Assembly: GCA_958450325.1 (NCBI GenBank)
Contig: OY288244.1
Coordinates: forward strand, 34,409,424-34,473,423
Length of the DNA stretch: 64,000 nucleotides
Origin: Agrostemma githago
Lineage: Eukaryota; Streptophyta; Magnoliopsida; Caryophyllales; Caryophyllaceae
Reading direction: 5' to 3'
Part shown: in pieces, positions 44,544 to 56,100 of the stretch
Layout of the letters: the number at the start of each line of letters is the position of its first letter
How positions within the stretch are numbered: position 1 is the stretch's first letter
The notes under the pieces: model-generated
Database searches by the model: none
Told to the model about the DNA's origin: nothing
The model's input: only the letters and a program-made list of their open reading frames with translations
Program-made: the position numbers and the translations under genes

Positions 44544-46161
44544 TTATCCATAGCCTCCAAGGGCTCGGAGGAGCAATTCAAATGCACGAGCCACGTCATA
44601 ATGAGGGCTCATTGAGTACCCAAGCCAAGCTATCCTCCAAAGCCTCCAAGTCGGAAGCAAGAAGTAGTCACCTAAAGACCCATTGTCATGTTTCATGTGA
44701 TCTCCGGGGTCTTTCCAACCTACAAGCTTTAATGACCTCTTCTTCCCTAAGCACCGTCTCCAACCACAAGCAAGCTTCAAATATTTAACGTGAGGCAGAA
44801 AAAGTGGTTTCAACCTCATTTCCCTATTGCACACCTTCATATCTTCCTCAAGTTGTGGGTTCCCATCTTCAAGTCTCAAAGCATCACTTCTCCTCATATC
44901 ATCTTGAAGGAGAGAATTGAAACTTCTACCTGCGGTTTCAATCTCTTCTAAACCAAAGCTTCGCTTTCTTGCAAGAGGCTCATGATGCTTTTCCACATTT
45001 TCGCACAAGGGTAACTTGAGTTCATCATTTCCACTTCATGACTTCACAACTCCTACCACCTTATTCAACTTATGCCAAGGCTCCATATCCTCAATGATAG
45101 GCTCTTTAGAAGTGCCATGAAGGTCAAGAGGAGGGCAAGCGAAGGGGATTGAAGGTTCAACAAGTATGGAGGGGATAGACTTTTGAATTTCCTCTATTTT
45201 ATCAATGTTTTCATCAATGAAACTCTTCAAATTCCCACTAAACTCATCCAATTCTTCACCAACAATGCCTTCATCAAGGGTTATTTCCTCATTCGTCTCA
45301 TCTTGGGTAGAAAATCGAGGTTCTTCATAGCAAGTCTCACTTCTCAAAGGGAATTCATTAGCGGCTTCATCATTGGGTTGTTCCCCTTCCCCAAATGAAC
45401 ATCCTTCATCAAGTTGTGAAGTTCGAGTTAAAAACGTTAAGGTTTGAGCTGCTATAGCATTTAATCTATAGCCTTGCATGCCTCTCTTTCCCTTTGATAT
45501 TGGACATGAATTCATAATGTTCCTTTTGCATTTGGATGGCCATTTCTTGCTAACTCTTTTGCATTTGAAGAATCGATTGATATAACTCCAAGTTGGGCAT
45601 TTAGTGGTAATTGGGGTTTTGGAATGCTCCTTGAAAACTTTGATGATGCCCAAGGGGTGGGGCATCATATGGTTGCTAATGAGGTTGAGATGATTGGTAG
45701 TATTGAGGGTTTTGGGGCTCATAATGTGGTTCAGGTGAAGGGTAATATGGTGGGTTTTGGGGAGATTGGCTTCCATGTGAAGAAACATGATGAAACATGG
45801 TGGGCTCACAAAGGAAATTTGAGTTATAACCCCCATGATCATAGGACTGATAAGCATTCACTTGTTGGAAGCCGTTTTCATGTCCTTGAAACTCGTACCC
45901 ACGGGTTTCTTTTGAACCCCATGAAGCTTGATAGTAGTTAGGAGACGTCATGGCATAGTCTCGATTCATAGAGGGAGAAGAGGAATTTATGGTGGCTTCT
46001 ATAGGTGGGGAGTTTAGATCAATCTTCAAGTTTTGCTCAAAATCGTTGCTTGTACCCGGTTGAGAACCTCTCAATCTTACAACCGTTCGTTGACGAAGGC
46101 TTCAAAAAAACCCTTCCGGCTTTGAGTTGTAAAGCAGAGGATGGTCACCACCTCTAGGCAT
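44544..46161 (-). pseudogene. Element E reduced polyprotein (no capsid, no protease)
   Basis: The frame starts MPRGGDHPLL at 46161, matching MPRRGGDFF of Ath1, and keeps the LRQRTV segment like Ath1 FRQRTI. A shift in a T7 run separates the start from 46074-45676, which is Tyr/Pro/Ser-rich (many YY, PQNPP). A second shift near 45690 leads to 45857-45036, an acidic segment with EELDEFSGNLKSFIDEN. After a TGA (45036) the same frame continues to VARAFELLLRALGGYG and stops. The capsid domain, zinc knuckle and DLGAS protease of Ath1 are all absent. The TGA is one C-to-T step from CGA. No enzymatic role is expected; the conserved ends suggest it was once translated. Confidence 0.65.
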
Positions 46162-46321
46162 AAACTATAGACTAGGAGCAAATGTGAGAAGTCTAATGCT
46201 TTTTGAGCACTAGACAAGAAAGAGATAAACTTCACACACAAGAAGCAAAGGAAAACAAAGAAAAACACAAAAACAAAGACAAAGTCAAGTAAATAGGCAA
46301 ACAAAGTCTAAACTAGCACCG

Positions 46322-46339
46322 TCCCCGGCAACGGCGCCA
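46322..46339 (-). promoter_or_regulatory. Element E primer-binding site (tRNA-Asp type, perfect)
   Basis: The minus strand reads TGGCGCCGTTGCCGGGGA, identical to Ath0 and 3 bases inside the LTR end at 46343. Confidence 0.92.
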
Positions 46340-46449
46340 AATTGATGGCAGGGATTTGTCGCGAAACCTGACACCAAATAAAACCAACTATTCCTAACAA
46401 GGTAGCTAGGGCAAGTCAGGTCGATCCACGGAGACAAAAAAGGGGTTTA

Positions 46450-47034
46450 TGTAACACCCCGGCCCTGGTCCCACAAACCAACACGAGTCCTTTCCAGCAC
46501 ATTTTGTCCTCACTCATGCGCATCCCGGAAACCTTCCCAGGAGGTCACCCATCCTAAGATTGCTTCCAAGCTCATAAATAGGACATCTTCAATCAATGTG
46601 GGGTGTTTCAATCACTCCCACTTGAAGAACGCAACGTCCTCGTTGCGCCTGGCAGCATAACCGCTGACCCAGAATCCACCCCCGCTAGGTGCCAAATGCA
46701 CGGTCGCAGGGTTGCTCTGATACCATTTGTAACACCCCAGCCCAATCCTAGGACCATAAATGTTAACTGCGGTAGCCCGCCACACTTTGTACTGGTCCCA
46801 CAAACCAACACGAGTCCTTTCCAGCACATTTTGTCCTCACTCATGCGCATCCCGGAAACCTTCCCAGGAGGTCACCCATCCTAAGATTGCTCCCAGTCAA
46901 GCACGCTTAACTGCAGAGTTCTTATCATGGGCAAACCAGAAAAGAAAGTGCACTTTGTTGATATGAGTACTACTTCAAATCCCTTTAAGCAAAGCTCATA
47001 AGTAGGACATCTTCAATCAATGTGGGGTGTTTCA
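46450..47034 (-). mobile_element. Cassandra-type TRIM, copy b (one LTR partly deleted, TSD GTTTA)
   Basis: 585 bp flanked by exact GTTTA duplications (46445-46449 and 47035-47039). The right LTR is full (46728-47034, 307 bp) and the internal part is 117 bp (46611-46727). The left LTR is only 161 bp (46450-46610), with two internal deletions of about 50 and about 100 bp. The second deletion removes half of the 5S-like segment. Because the element is on the minus strand, the damaged copy is the 3' LTR. Confidence 0.93.
46858..46928 (-). other. 5S rRNA-like segment in Cassandra b, right LTR
   Basis: The minus strand has AGTTAAGCGTGCTTGACTGG and TAGGATGGGTGACCTCCTGG, as in copy a. The left LTR keeps only the GATGGGTGACCTCC part (about 46535-46565). 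Confidence 0.85.
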
Positions 47035-48510
47035 GTTTAGACTAAGTTTCACCTAGGGACTAGACTAGGTCATAAGGAAACAAGGGGGAAAAAGTAACTA
47101 GAGATGGCTAACTAACGTGATCGCTAGGCTAAGGAACAAGAATGAACGAACTAAAACAATGAAAGGGAAGGAAACTATGATTGTGAAAAAGGAGAATTCT
47201 ATAGGAAAAGAACTAGGATTAGGTCGAGTTCAAGGGTGATGAGATGATCAAGAGAAAGCAAGAATGAAGGGGGTAGTCAAGCTATCTAGGCATAATCTGG
47301 GCTCTCGCTCCAAAACCGTCCTAGAAGTTCCCCGCTCTTGTGCAAGAACCCATCCTAGCAACATGCAAGACCACAAGAAGAAGGCAAGAAAACATGCATT
47401 TGCAACTACAAGTCATTCAAGCATTTCATCAAACATGTTCTATGCATACAATCAAGAAGCAACCAAAACTATCTCCAACAACCTACACAAACCCTTAATC
47501 ACCCATTAAACACCCAATCCCCCCCCCCCCCCCCCCCCTCTCTAACCCAAGCAAGAGACTACTCACTACTCATCCCAATGAAATCCACATTCACAAGCAC
47601 AACAAACAACATGATGAATGCATTCATAGTGAAAGGATGAAGAGAACTTGGCATAAACAATGACTATAACTAAATGAACAAGATTAAGCTAGAGAAAGAT
47701 AATGGAGAAGAGAATTATACCAACAAAGGGAAAGAAGAAGGAAAACAAAGGATCTTTGATTAAATCCAACCCAAAGAAATGGAATTCAATGTTGTCAATA
47801 GAGAAATCCCCCAATAGGTCTTCGATAATACAAAGATTCAACAAGAATTAAACTAAGATTAAGGAGTAATTAAGCTAATCTACACTAATCTAAGCTAATA
47901 TAACCTAAAGTAGTCTAGGGTTTAGGGAATGTAAGGTAGAGTAATCAAAAGTGCTTAAAACAATGCAAGAGGGGGGGGGGGGGGTATATATATAGGGTTT
48001 CGTAAGTAACGAAGATGAAAGAATTGAAGCGGAGCTGTGCTGGGCCCTTTCCGGCCGGGAAGGTCATGATCCCGACCGGGAAAAGGTGGTCCCAACCGGG
48101 AAGGTCATGATCCTGGCTAGGATCACCCTCGAGTAACCCGTCTTTGCTCGTCATCTCATCCCGGTCGTGATGGATGTGTTCCCGACCGGGATGGGTCCTG
48201 TAGGCTTCAAATATGGTCACGTAGGTCCCTACTTGCTCTTCTTAGGCTTCTTATCGACTCTTGGTGATCGAGAATGGGCTCCAAGGGACTTGGGATCGAG
48301 TCTAAGCCACCGAGTCATCGTCGCTTCTCTTCGTTGGCTCCATATGCATCGGAAACGATTCAGAATCGTTCCATTTCTCCATGATAGGCCTTTGGAACCT
48401 AAAACAAGCTAGAAGAAGTGTAAGTAGCCTCGGAACCGCTCCAAAGAGCGATTTCACAGGAGAAACCGGGACCAAACACAAGAAATAAGCACCACAAAAC
48501 ACACTTATCA

Positions 48511-48650
48511 ATAGTGCAGCAGACTTTAATGTCCTGGTTGTAAGTACTTATTCACAGACTCATGCCTTTTTTAAAAAATACGCACTCCACCAGATTTTCC
48601 ATCAATCCTGGGTTCAGGTGGAGGTACGTCTGGCAGCATGAATGCCCTGT
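48511..48650 (+). pseudogene. Gene F continuation, fragment between elements E and C
   Basis: 140 bp of F-region sequence after the E insertion, ending ATGCCCTGT at the start of element C. No frame is supported. The candidate C duplication (CCTGT) cannot be checked because C ends off-window. Confidence 0.45.
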
Positions 48651-50852
48651 TGTAGACACCCAGATTTGGACCTAGTGGCTGCAGGAGTGCCCGACAAACA
48701 CTCGATGACGATCGGACTGCAACGCGACGCGAGTTCGCGATGTTTTAGATAGTTTTTCTATAGAATGAATCAAATAATTACTCGGAAAGATTAAATTAAC
48801 ATCAAGGCAGGCTTAGTCGTGTCATTAGGGTCGCGTCGAGACTAATTATAGTCAATTCCGACACCGGGGCCCCGAATCGGTCCCGAAATATGCAAAGTCA
48901 AACCCGAGTCAACGCGTCCGGCAGAGCGAACCTCGGGACGCGCACCCGAAGCCCAGCCGTTGCTCAAAACACTAGGGTTATGGGGAAGCCTTAACCTCTA
49001 AGATAACCTAAGTTATGCATCTTCTCCATTTTGGAAAGTTTTGATATCGGATCTTCAAAACTTTGACAGCCTCAGCTCAGGGGCCTAAAGACTGAACTGC
49101 CTCACGCCAAGCATCTGAAAACCGAGCCGCTTGACCCCGGGCGTCCATATGGCTGACGAGGATCGAAAACGCCTATAAATACCCCCCCCCACCTAATTCA
49201 ATCGACACACAATCACGAGTTCGTGCCTACTTCTACACAACTCTTTCCTCCCTCTCTTTTCTCTCGCTAAGGGCTCGCACTCCGACACCCGAGGCAAACG
49301 ATCCACTCGATCATAGTTCCGATAAAGAAAAATCGACGCTACTCCTCACCTTCGAGTACTCCACTCGATCCCGAGGTGCCTGTGTTCGACTAGCTCGAGT
49401 CTAGTAACGAAGTTCTGCCAAATTAGCCGTAGAAACGGTCTATAGTAACGAATTTCTGCCGGAGTAGCCGCAAGAAGGGTCAACGGTAATGGAGTTCTGC
49501 CGAAATCACTGGTCAAGCTAGGAGGATCCGCCTGTTGAAGTCGAATCGTCAGTAGGTTGTCATCTAAACAAAACTTTCCATATTTGTACCTTCTTTTATT
49601 ATGCATTACGACAAAACTAGATGTGGACACTAGGTCCACAAACATCTTCTAAAACACGTAACGTCCCAACTTCAACCGCAAGCACTAAAATACACTAAAT
49701 AGAACCGAGTAATTCGGAGATCTGTTCTCAAACAATCTATGCATCGTGTCCCGTTTAGTGTATACTCCGAGGGTGCAACTCCTCATAATGTGATTTACTT
49801 ACGTTCACATTTATAGTTTTTCGTATGATTTATTGCTTTTATGACCTTATAATCGCATGCTAAATCACCTAACACGGAATTAAAAACATAAAACAACTAA
49901 AACTGAACAAAGCGATGGTCGGGTTCCGTATTAGTCCGGGTGCTCACCTTATTAGGTTCGACGTATCTCTATTAATACCGAACCGATGCATCTTAACCAG
50001 AATACCAGGTAAGGTATACCACGAGAACGACTAATATCCGTATTATCGCGTTAAAACTGATTTGCTAATACGTATAATACTAGTACTCTCTACTCTCCTA
50101 CGTGCATCTTTTCATGGCCTGCTTGTCACGTGAAATCGCATGCAAAGAATGTAAAACATAACTAATTTGACGACAAAACTTACTTGTCCTTAAACAACTG
50201 ACGTAGCAAAAGGTATAAGGTGAAAACAACGGATGTTACAGAATTTCCACCACAACAAAAGAACTAGGTTATCAGCCCACCGATTGATTAGTAGAGGCCG
50301 CTATAGTGCGGGCGGGATTGGGTGTTGACATTTATCGGATGTTGGCTTCCCAATACGTACCCTCACCCTTTACTCAGAATCGACGGTTTTCCGATGTCCG
50401 AAACCATTGGCAATAAGAGTACTTCCAGGCATGAAGTGCTTAAGGGTACAAGTCTTTATCTTTAGGTCCCGTGCCACTCATCTTTGAGCCGGCAATGGAT
50501 CAAAGTTGACTCGAACGGTTTCCGAGTCCTCATAATTGACTCGGTGGCGACTCCACAAATCGGCAACGAATTCAGTTCACTAAAAAGGTCGCCTTACCAA
50601 ACAAATCGGCCTTTAAACATTTACAACCACGACTCGATCGATGCCAAACGGAAACACGGGTGCCCGGACCCGTCTAGTACAAGTCCGGATCGTCATCCGA
50701 ATCGAGGTCCGAGACATCGCCCCGTACGCGAGATCGGATCGGCCCCCGACCGGTAGGGGGCCGCGTGGGTGGTCGCCGCCACACCAAGAAAAACCGGGTC
50801 GGACCCATGCGGGCGAACGCGGGGCGCCGGGCAGTGCAGACGGACGTCCACA
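48651..50852 (+). mobile_element. Element C 5' LTR
   Basis: 2202 bp, TGTAGACACCC...GTCCACA, aligned with element A's LTR (9969-12108). A TATA box (TATAAATA) lies at 49174-49181, followed by a C9 run. Confidence 0.9.
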
Positions 50853-50855
50853 GTT

Positions 50856-50872
50856 TGGCGACTCCGCTGGGA
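50856..50872 (+). promoter_or_regulatory. Element C primer-binding site (Tat/Ogre type)
   Basis: TGGCGACTCCGCTGGGA, 3 bases after the LTR, the same as element B except that one G of the final run is missing. Confidence 0.8.
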
Positions 50873-52516
50873 ATTTGGAAACAAGTTTCCAGTGGTGGTG
50901 TAACTTGAACGAGGTCGGTGAAGCTCATTTCTTAGTTCCTAGTTGTGGTCACTACAGGTTTTGGCCCTAAAAAGCCCCCCTTAACCGATATCAGAACCAA
51001 TCGATCTCTTTGCGGTAAGATATTTAGGGACACGCGGAGAGATCCTTGGTTGACGCTCCGGCTGCCTAACGCGTAACCCGCGGGATTAATAAGCGGATAA
51101 TACCGAACGGACGGTATGGCACTCGTCTCCCTAGATGATTTGTCAATGCCTAAGTGAAGACTATTCGTGGGCGGTAGCCTACCCTAACCTACCCGTGTCT
51201 GCATCCTGCATGAGTGTACGCATTCCTAGTTATGTGTAGCGTGTTTGCAAACAACCCAAATAAAACATTAAAAATCTGGATTCAACCACGCCAACGTATT
51301 CAACCACACCCAATTATGTTTTCGAAAAATACCTCATCTTTTTTAAAGCGACCTCTTCTTAAGCACCGATACTCCGATCAATTCATAATTTCCAAAAAAA
51401 GAGAAACATTTTTAGATGCTGTTATCATGGCAAATTTTACTCACCACTTTCAAAAAAAAACATAAAATTTTCAATGCCATCATCTTGGCTAAAGCAAAAC
51501 CCGTCAACCAAGAATACCGTTAATACCACTGAGACTCCCGATCAATGGACTCAAGGTATACCAAATGGTTACATTCTTAATTTCAAAAAAAATAATTTTA
51601 CACATATAGCGTTAACACAACCAAAGGTTCAATTAATAAATCAAGGAACTCAAAAAACGGTCACACTTTCAAAACATTTTTTTACAATGCGATCTCCCAC
51701 CGTTAAATGCTAGTTAATGCAACCAACGAACGTTGGTCACCAGTTTGAAGAGTTCTTCTAAAAAAAAGGGACGAAATTTTTCGAAGACACTATTCGCCAC
51801 CTAAATCCGTCACTAAGGATTTGGTCACACTTTTAAGAACACTGTCATTAGACTTCATGCTCTACCACGAGCATCACGTACACCACAAGTATCGAACTGG
51901 CTAATCAATAGTAGTTTCGACAAAAGCATCATGTAATCATTTTAAAAACTGGTTCCCCCAAAGAACCGTGCTCCTTTTAGAAAAGAACATTTACATTTTG
52001 TCATCACCGGATTCCCGATGCACACATATAGCAACACAATTCCACGTCACAAGCGATGTCATCCCGCCATCGTTACACTACTTTTACAAACCATCCTTTT
52101 CAAAATTTTGCAAAGAATTGATCGTTTTCGAAAGAAACATGTATCAAAAATTTTTGATCCTGAGCCAGGATCGCGATCAACTTCTTACGTCGTACAACCA
52201 TGTGATTAACTGTCTGTGTAAGTTACTAAGGTCGTCTCTACTCGAGGTCTTACTTTTCGGGTCATCTCTTTTCGAGAAAGTCCTCTTTTAAATCTCACCC
52301 CGAGATTAGTGTCAAATCGTCTCGCTTTAGAGACATGACTCCATAAGGCGTTCTGACGAATACATCGAAAGTCTAAAGCACCTGAGTCCGTAAACGACGA
52401 CCGCAAACACGCGCAAGTCAAGGGTCTCATTTCCGTATCGCTCGGTCGTGAGCAATCCTCGAGTCTCTAGGACGTCTGGTAAACCCATCCTCATCAAAAC
52501 CACATTTTCCGCAGTA
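50873..52516 (+). other. Element C untranslated leader
   Basis: About 1.6 kb with no supported gene; AT-rich with A-runs. Its place and length parallel the element B leader. Confidence 0.65.
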
Positions 52517-52705
52517 ATGTCAGGAGATTCAAGCGTAGACACAAGTAACCATAGCAGGAACGACGTCGGACAATCCGCGGATAACACCATGGAAACCCTA
52601 ACCAACCTGATCCGAGAATTACAGGCAACCATCATTATCCTGAACGCGTCCGTAAACAGCATTGACTCTCGTCTAGGCCACTTGGAGGATTGAGCCTCTG
52701 ATGAA

Positions 52706-53191
52706 TGTTAGATTTAATCTTGCCCAAGACTGAAAACTTCATACTAAATTAATTGGTATATACCGAATAGCGGAAGCGTCCCTGACTTAATTGGAGAAGG
52801 GAGGTGGATTTGAAATCACCTTATTATAGTCTTCTAACAGACACACTCGCCTTTTTGGTTTCTCCATATCGATGGGATATCCGTGAGATTAGGTCAAAAA
52901 GTGTGCTGTCAGGGACCATAACCCTGACTATATATAGGGAGGGGTGGTTAAACCCTAATGACCTATATCAGTCGCCTTTAGTGCATAAGCCTATCATATA
53001 TCCCATAATGCCCTAATGGGTCTCTACACTATTATAGTATCCGACCCATACTTTATAAGACGTAAATAAGCCCGTATTATTATTACTACGACGGATCACA
53101 TATTTGGGCTAACTTTAACGATAGCTAATAAATACAATAGGTCCAAATAATGTTGTCCACATATAATTGTATTAGACCCATAATTCTTACA
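52706..53191 (-). mobile_element. Element G 3' LTR
   Basis: TGTTAGATTTAATC...ATTCTTACA on the plus strand. It differs from the other LTR by roughly 18 substitutions and two single-base indels by eye. On the minus strand it contains CCCTATATATAGTCAGGG, a TATA-like sequence. Confidence 0.93.
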
Positions 53192-56100
53192 ATCTCCCAC
53201 TTGGGTCATATACTAGTATATGTAGGACACTGAAAATTGTATTCATTATAACCGTATTAGCTCAATAGTGCTATCAAACATTCTAACCGTCTTATACAAT
53301 TTGGTCCATTAATCATATGTACATAGAACCAAAGCGGCCTTTGCCACAGTTTGTCGTAACAGGACCCATCAATGATCACATATGCAAACATGACTATCGA
53401 CATGAATCTAGTATAGGAGTGTAGCATGGAAACAGCAACCGAATGTGATCCAAATATGCATATTTCCAACTGGTCCACCTTAAACCTTAGTGAGATCAAC
53501 CAAATGAGACAAAGTGAAACTGAAAACTGTAAACCTTATTTCTGCAGAACTGAATAAACGTATACCATAATGTGTCTAATGTGACAAACTCCCACTTAAC
53601 CTGAATATCTTTAGAACCGAAGCACCCATTTGAGCAATATGGTCAAAAAAAGACCGTGGGTGGTAATACCTTAATAAGCGGATCCACAAAAATGGAGTTT
53701 GTACAATCAAGCATATCTTAGACACCTTTCACTCTGAATCGTTTCTATAACAACACATCACTTGTATTGTTGTTTGAAACTATAATAACCGTCGTTTTTG
53801 TCACAAATAACTTAAATGGTCTTTCAATATTGAACTTAACTTGCAAACTTGTGACAAATAAGCATTACCAAATAGGAGTCAAAATACCGAATGATCTCAA
53901 CCTGAACCGATCTCCCATATGATAAAATTGTTTTGCTCCAAATATAAATGACAAACAATATTTGGCTGCCCGTAATGGATTTCAATATCCTAATGATTTT
54001 CCTTAATTAATATCTGTCAATTAAACTATATAATGTACACAATATCCAAACATGTACAGGATAAGTTTAATTATACCTTATTACTTAAACACATGAAATA
54101 ATTTCTTAAATGCATGGATTTAAGTAAACTGTACTTTCTGGATATGAACATTATTTTAAGGACATTAATGAAATTGCATTAGTCCCATTTACTGAAAGGG
54201 TATAAACCTTGATATATTTTCATACTCCCACTGAATCTTGAGTATCTACAATCATGTACCACATTCATACAAAACCAAATAAGATGATATCATGGTAGAT
54301 TGATGTATTCTTTGATGGAAAACCTTATTTGAGTTTTCATTGGATAATCATTAACCTTAATTTTGCAGAAACTTTACCTTGAATCTTTCGAGTCAAGATT
54401 TCCAGTATCTACAACAATGGGTGACAAACTTGTCTTTACCATTCATCCAATGTAACTCCATATATATATTTATATATAACCGGATATGCCAACCGTCTTT
54501 CTAGCATTATTGACAAGACAAAACTTATTATCTCATTACCATTGAGTCTGTTTTGGTAACAAATAATCATTTGAAACCAATATGCTTTATACTTTTAGGT
54601 AATTAAACAATTCCAAAATGTCTTTATTATCGAATGACTTAATACTTTATTGATGACATATATAAATTCACATGTATTAGTTAGAACTTTCAATGATTCG
54701 GTAAGATGCTGAATGAATACTTTTCTACCATTTCATCATCTAACTTTTACTCTTGAATGTATGCAATATATAAATCTGTTACTACACCGCAATATGCCAG
54801 TCATGACATGAAAACAATGTAATCCTCTAAAACTGCATTCATTATTTCCTTAGTGAATTTCTTTAATAACAATTGTTCTTGAGATATTTGAGTTTGTTTT
54901 ACTAGAATAATCCTATGATCCTTTATTATGAGACACAAGATCATTTCCATAAGTCTAATTTCTTCCCCCCACACTCAATAACCTCAATGAACCCATATTA
55001 TCCATCGTAAAGTAACTTGCGTGTGGGATCATTACTTTATACATTACCCTTAATCCTTATAAAGTTATACAACAGAAGAATTATTGATTACCCATAAGTT
55101 CAACTATTACCTTAAAAAAAACATTCTTAATTAGTTGGACATCCCTTAGGTGTAAATAATTTACATTATAATCAATCAATAGGATTGTTGTATCTTTATC
55201 CAAAACAAAAAAACTGCAATTCTAAATTTTCTGGTAGAGTTATCTAGGAAAGAGTGTGAATAATCATACTTCTTCCTAGCCCCCAAGATCTTACTTTGCA
55301 CACCATACATATTTAGACCTTTATATGGTGCAATATTTAATGTAAGATCGAACTTCTCTAGAAATTATCCGAAATAACCTTAACATTCTTATCCTGAATA
55401 GTCAAATTGTCAAAGTCTTTCCACTTATGATCAACTAACATCTTTAATCCTTTACCGAGCAACATATCTCAGTCAAATATGTGATAAAAATGTCCACGAA
55501 CTTGAAACTTCTCAATATCGAGATATAAATATCAAGCCATAATTTTGTCTACAAATTAATATAGTGATGTGAACTAATACAACTTAAAACATGAAATAGT
55601 TCACATACTCTTATATCAATTATAAGACATCCAAAGTCATTTTGATATCTATTTTCTCTTTTGTCTTTATTCCCCTACAATATGAAAATCAGAAGTAGAA
55701 GAGTCAATAATTTCATTTTGACACAACTTTAATAATCCTTTTAATGTGTCATACCGAAAAGAAATTATTTTCCTCAATTCTTTATATCCACCAGAGTTTT
55801 AAAGGAAGTCTTTAAAAGATATTTCAATCTAAGCTATATAAAATTACCAAAAATGACAACTTTACCATTATTTGAATTAGGAAAATACAAAATTAATTAT
55901 TTCTCAATGGACAATGAACCAAATTTGACCAAACAAAAAATAATTGAACTCCATCAAAAGGCAGTACCGAAAATATTTTCCAAATTCAAATAAAATAACA
56001 ACTCATTAATGATAACCAAATTAGCTGATTGTCTCAAACTCAGATGATGACATCCCCCGAATAGATGAATCATTCATCACCAGTTGACATACAACATCTT

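Larger units (their letters stand above)
39942..48510 (-). mobile_element. Element E: reduced non-autonomous Athila-like retrotransposon
   Basis: On the minus strand the 5' LTR is 46343-48510 (containing Cassandra b) and the 3' LTR is 39942-41487. A perfect tRNA-Asp-type primer site and a polypurine tract define the ends. Flanks are GTAGT (39937-39941) and ATAGT (48511-48515), a TSD with one mismatch. Its LTRs are diverged relatives of the Ath1 LTRs. The coding part keeps only both ends of the Ath1 protein and lacks capsid and protease. Confidence 0.9.
46343..48510 (-). mobile_element. Element E 5' LTR, enlarged by Cassandra b
   Basis: 2168 bp including the 585-bp Cassandra b plus its 5-bp duplication. 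It ends CACTTATCA on the plus strand. It has a C18-type homopolymer near 47519-47538 and a G-run near 47971-47984 that are much shorter in the other LTR. Confidence 0.93.
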
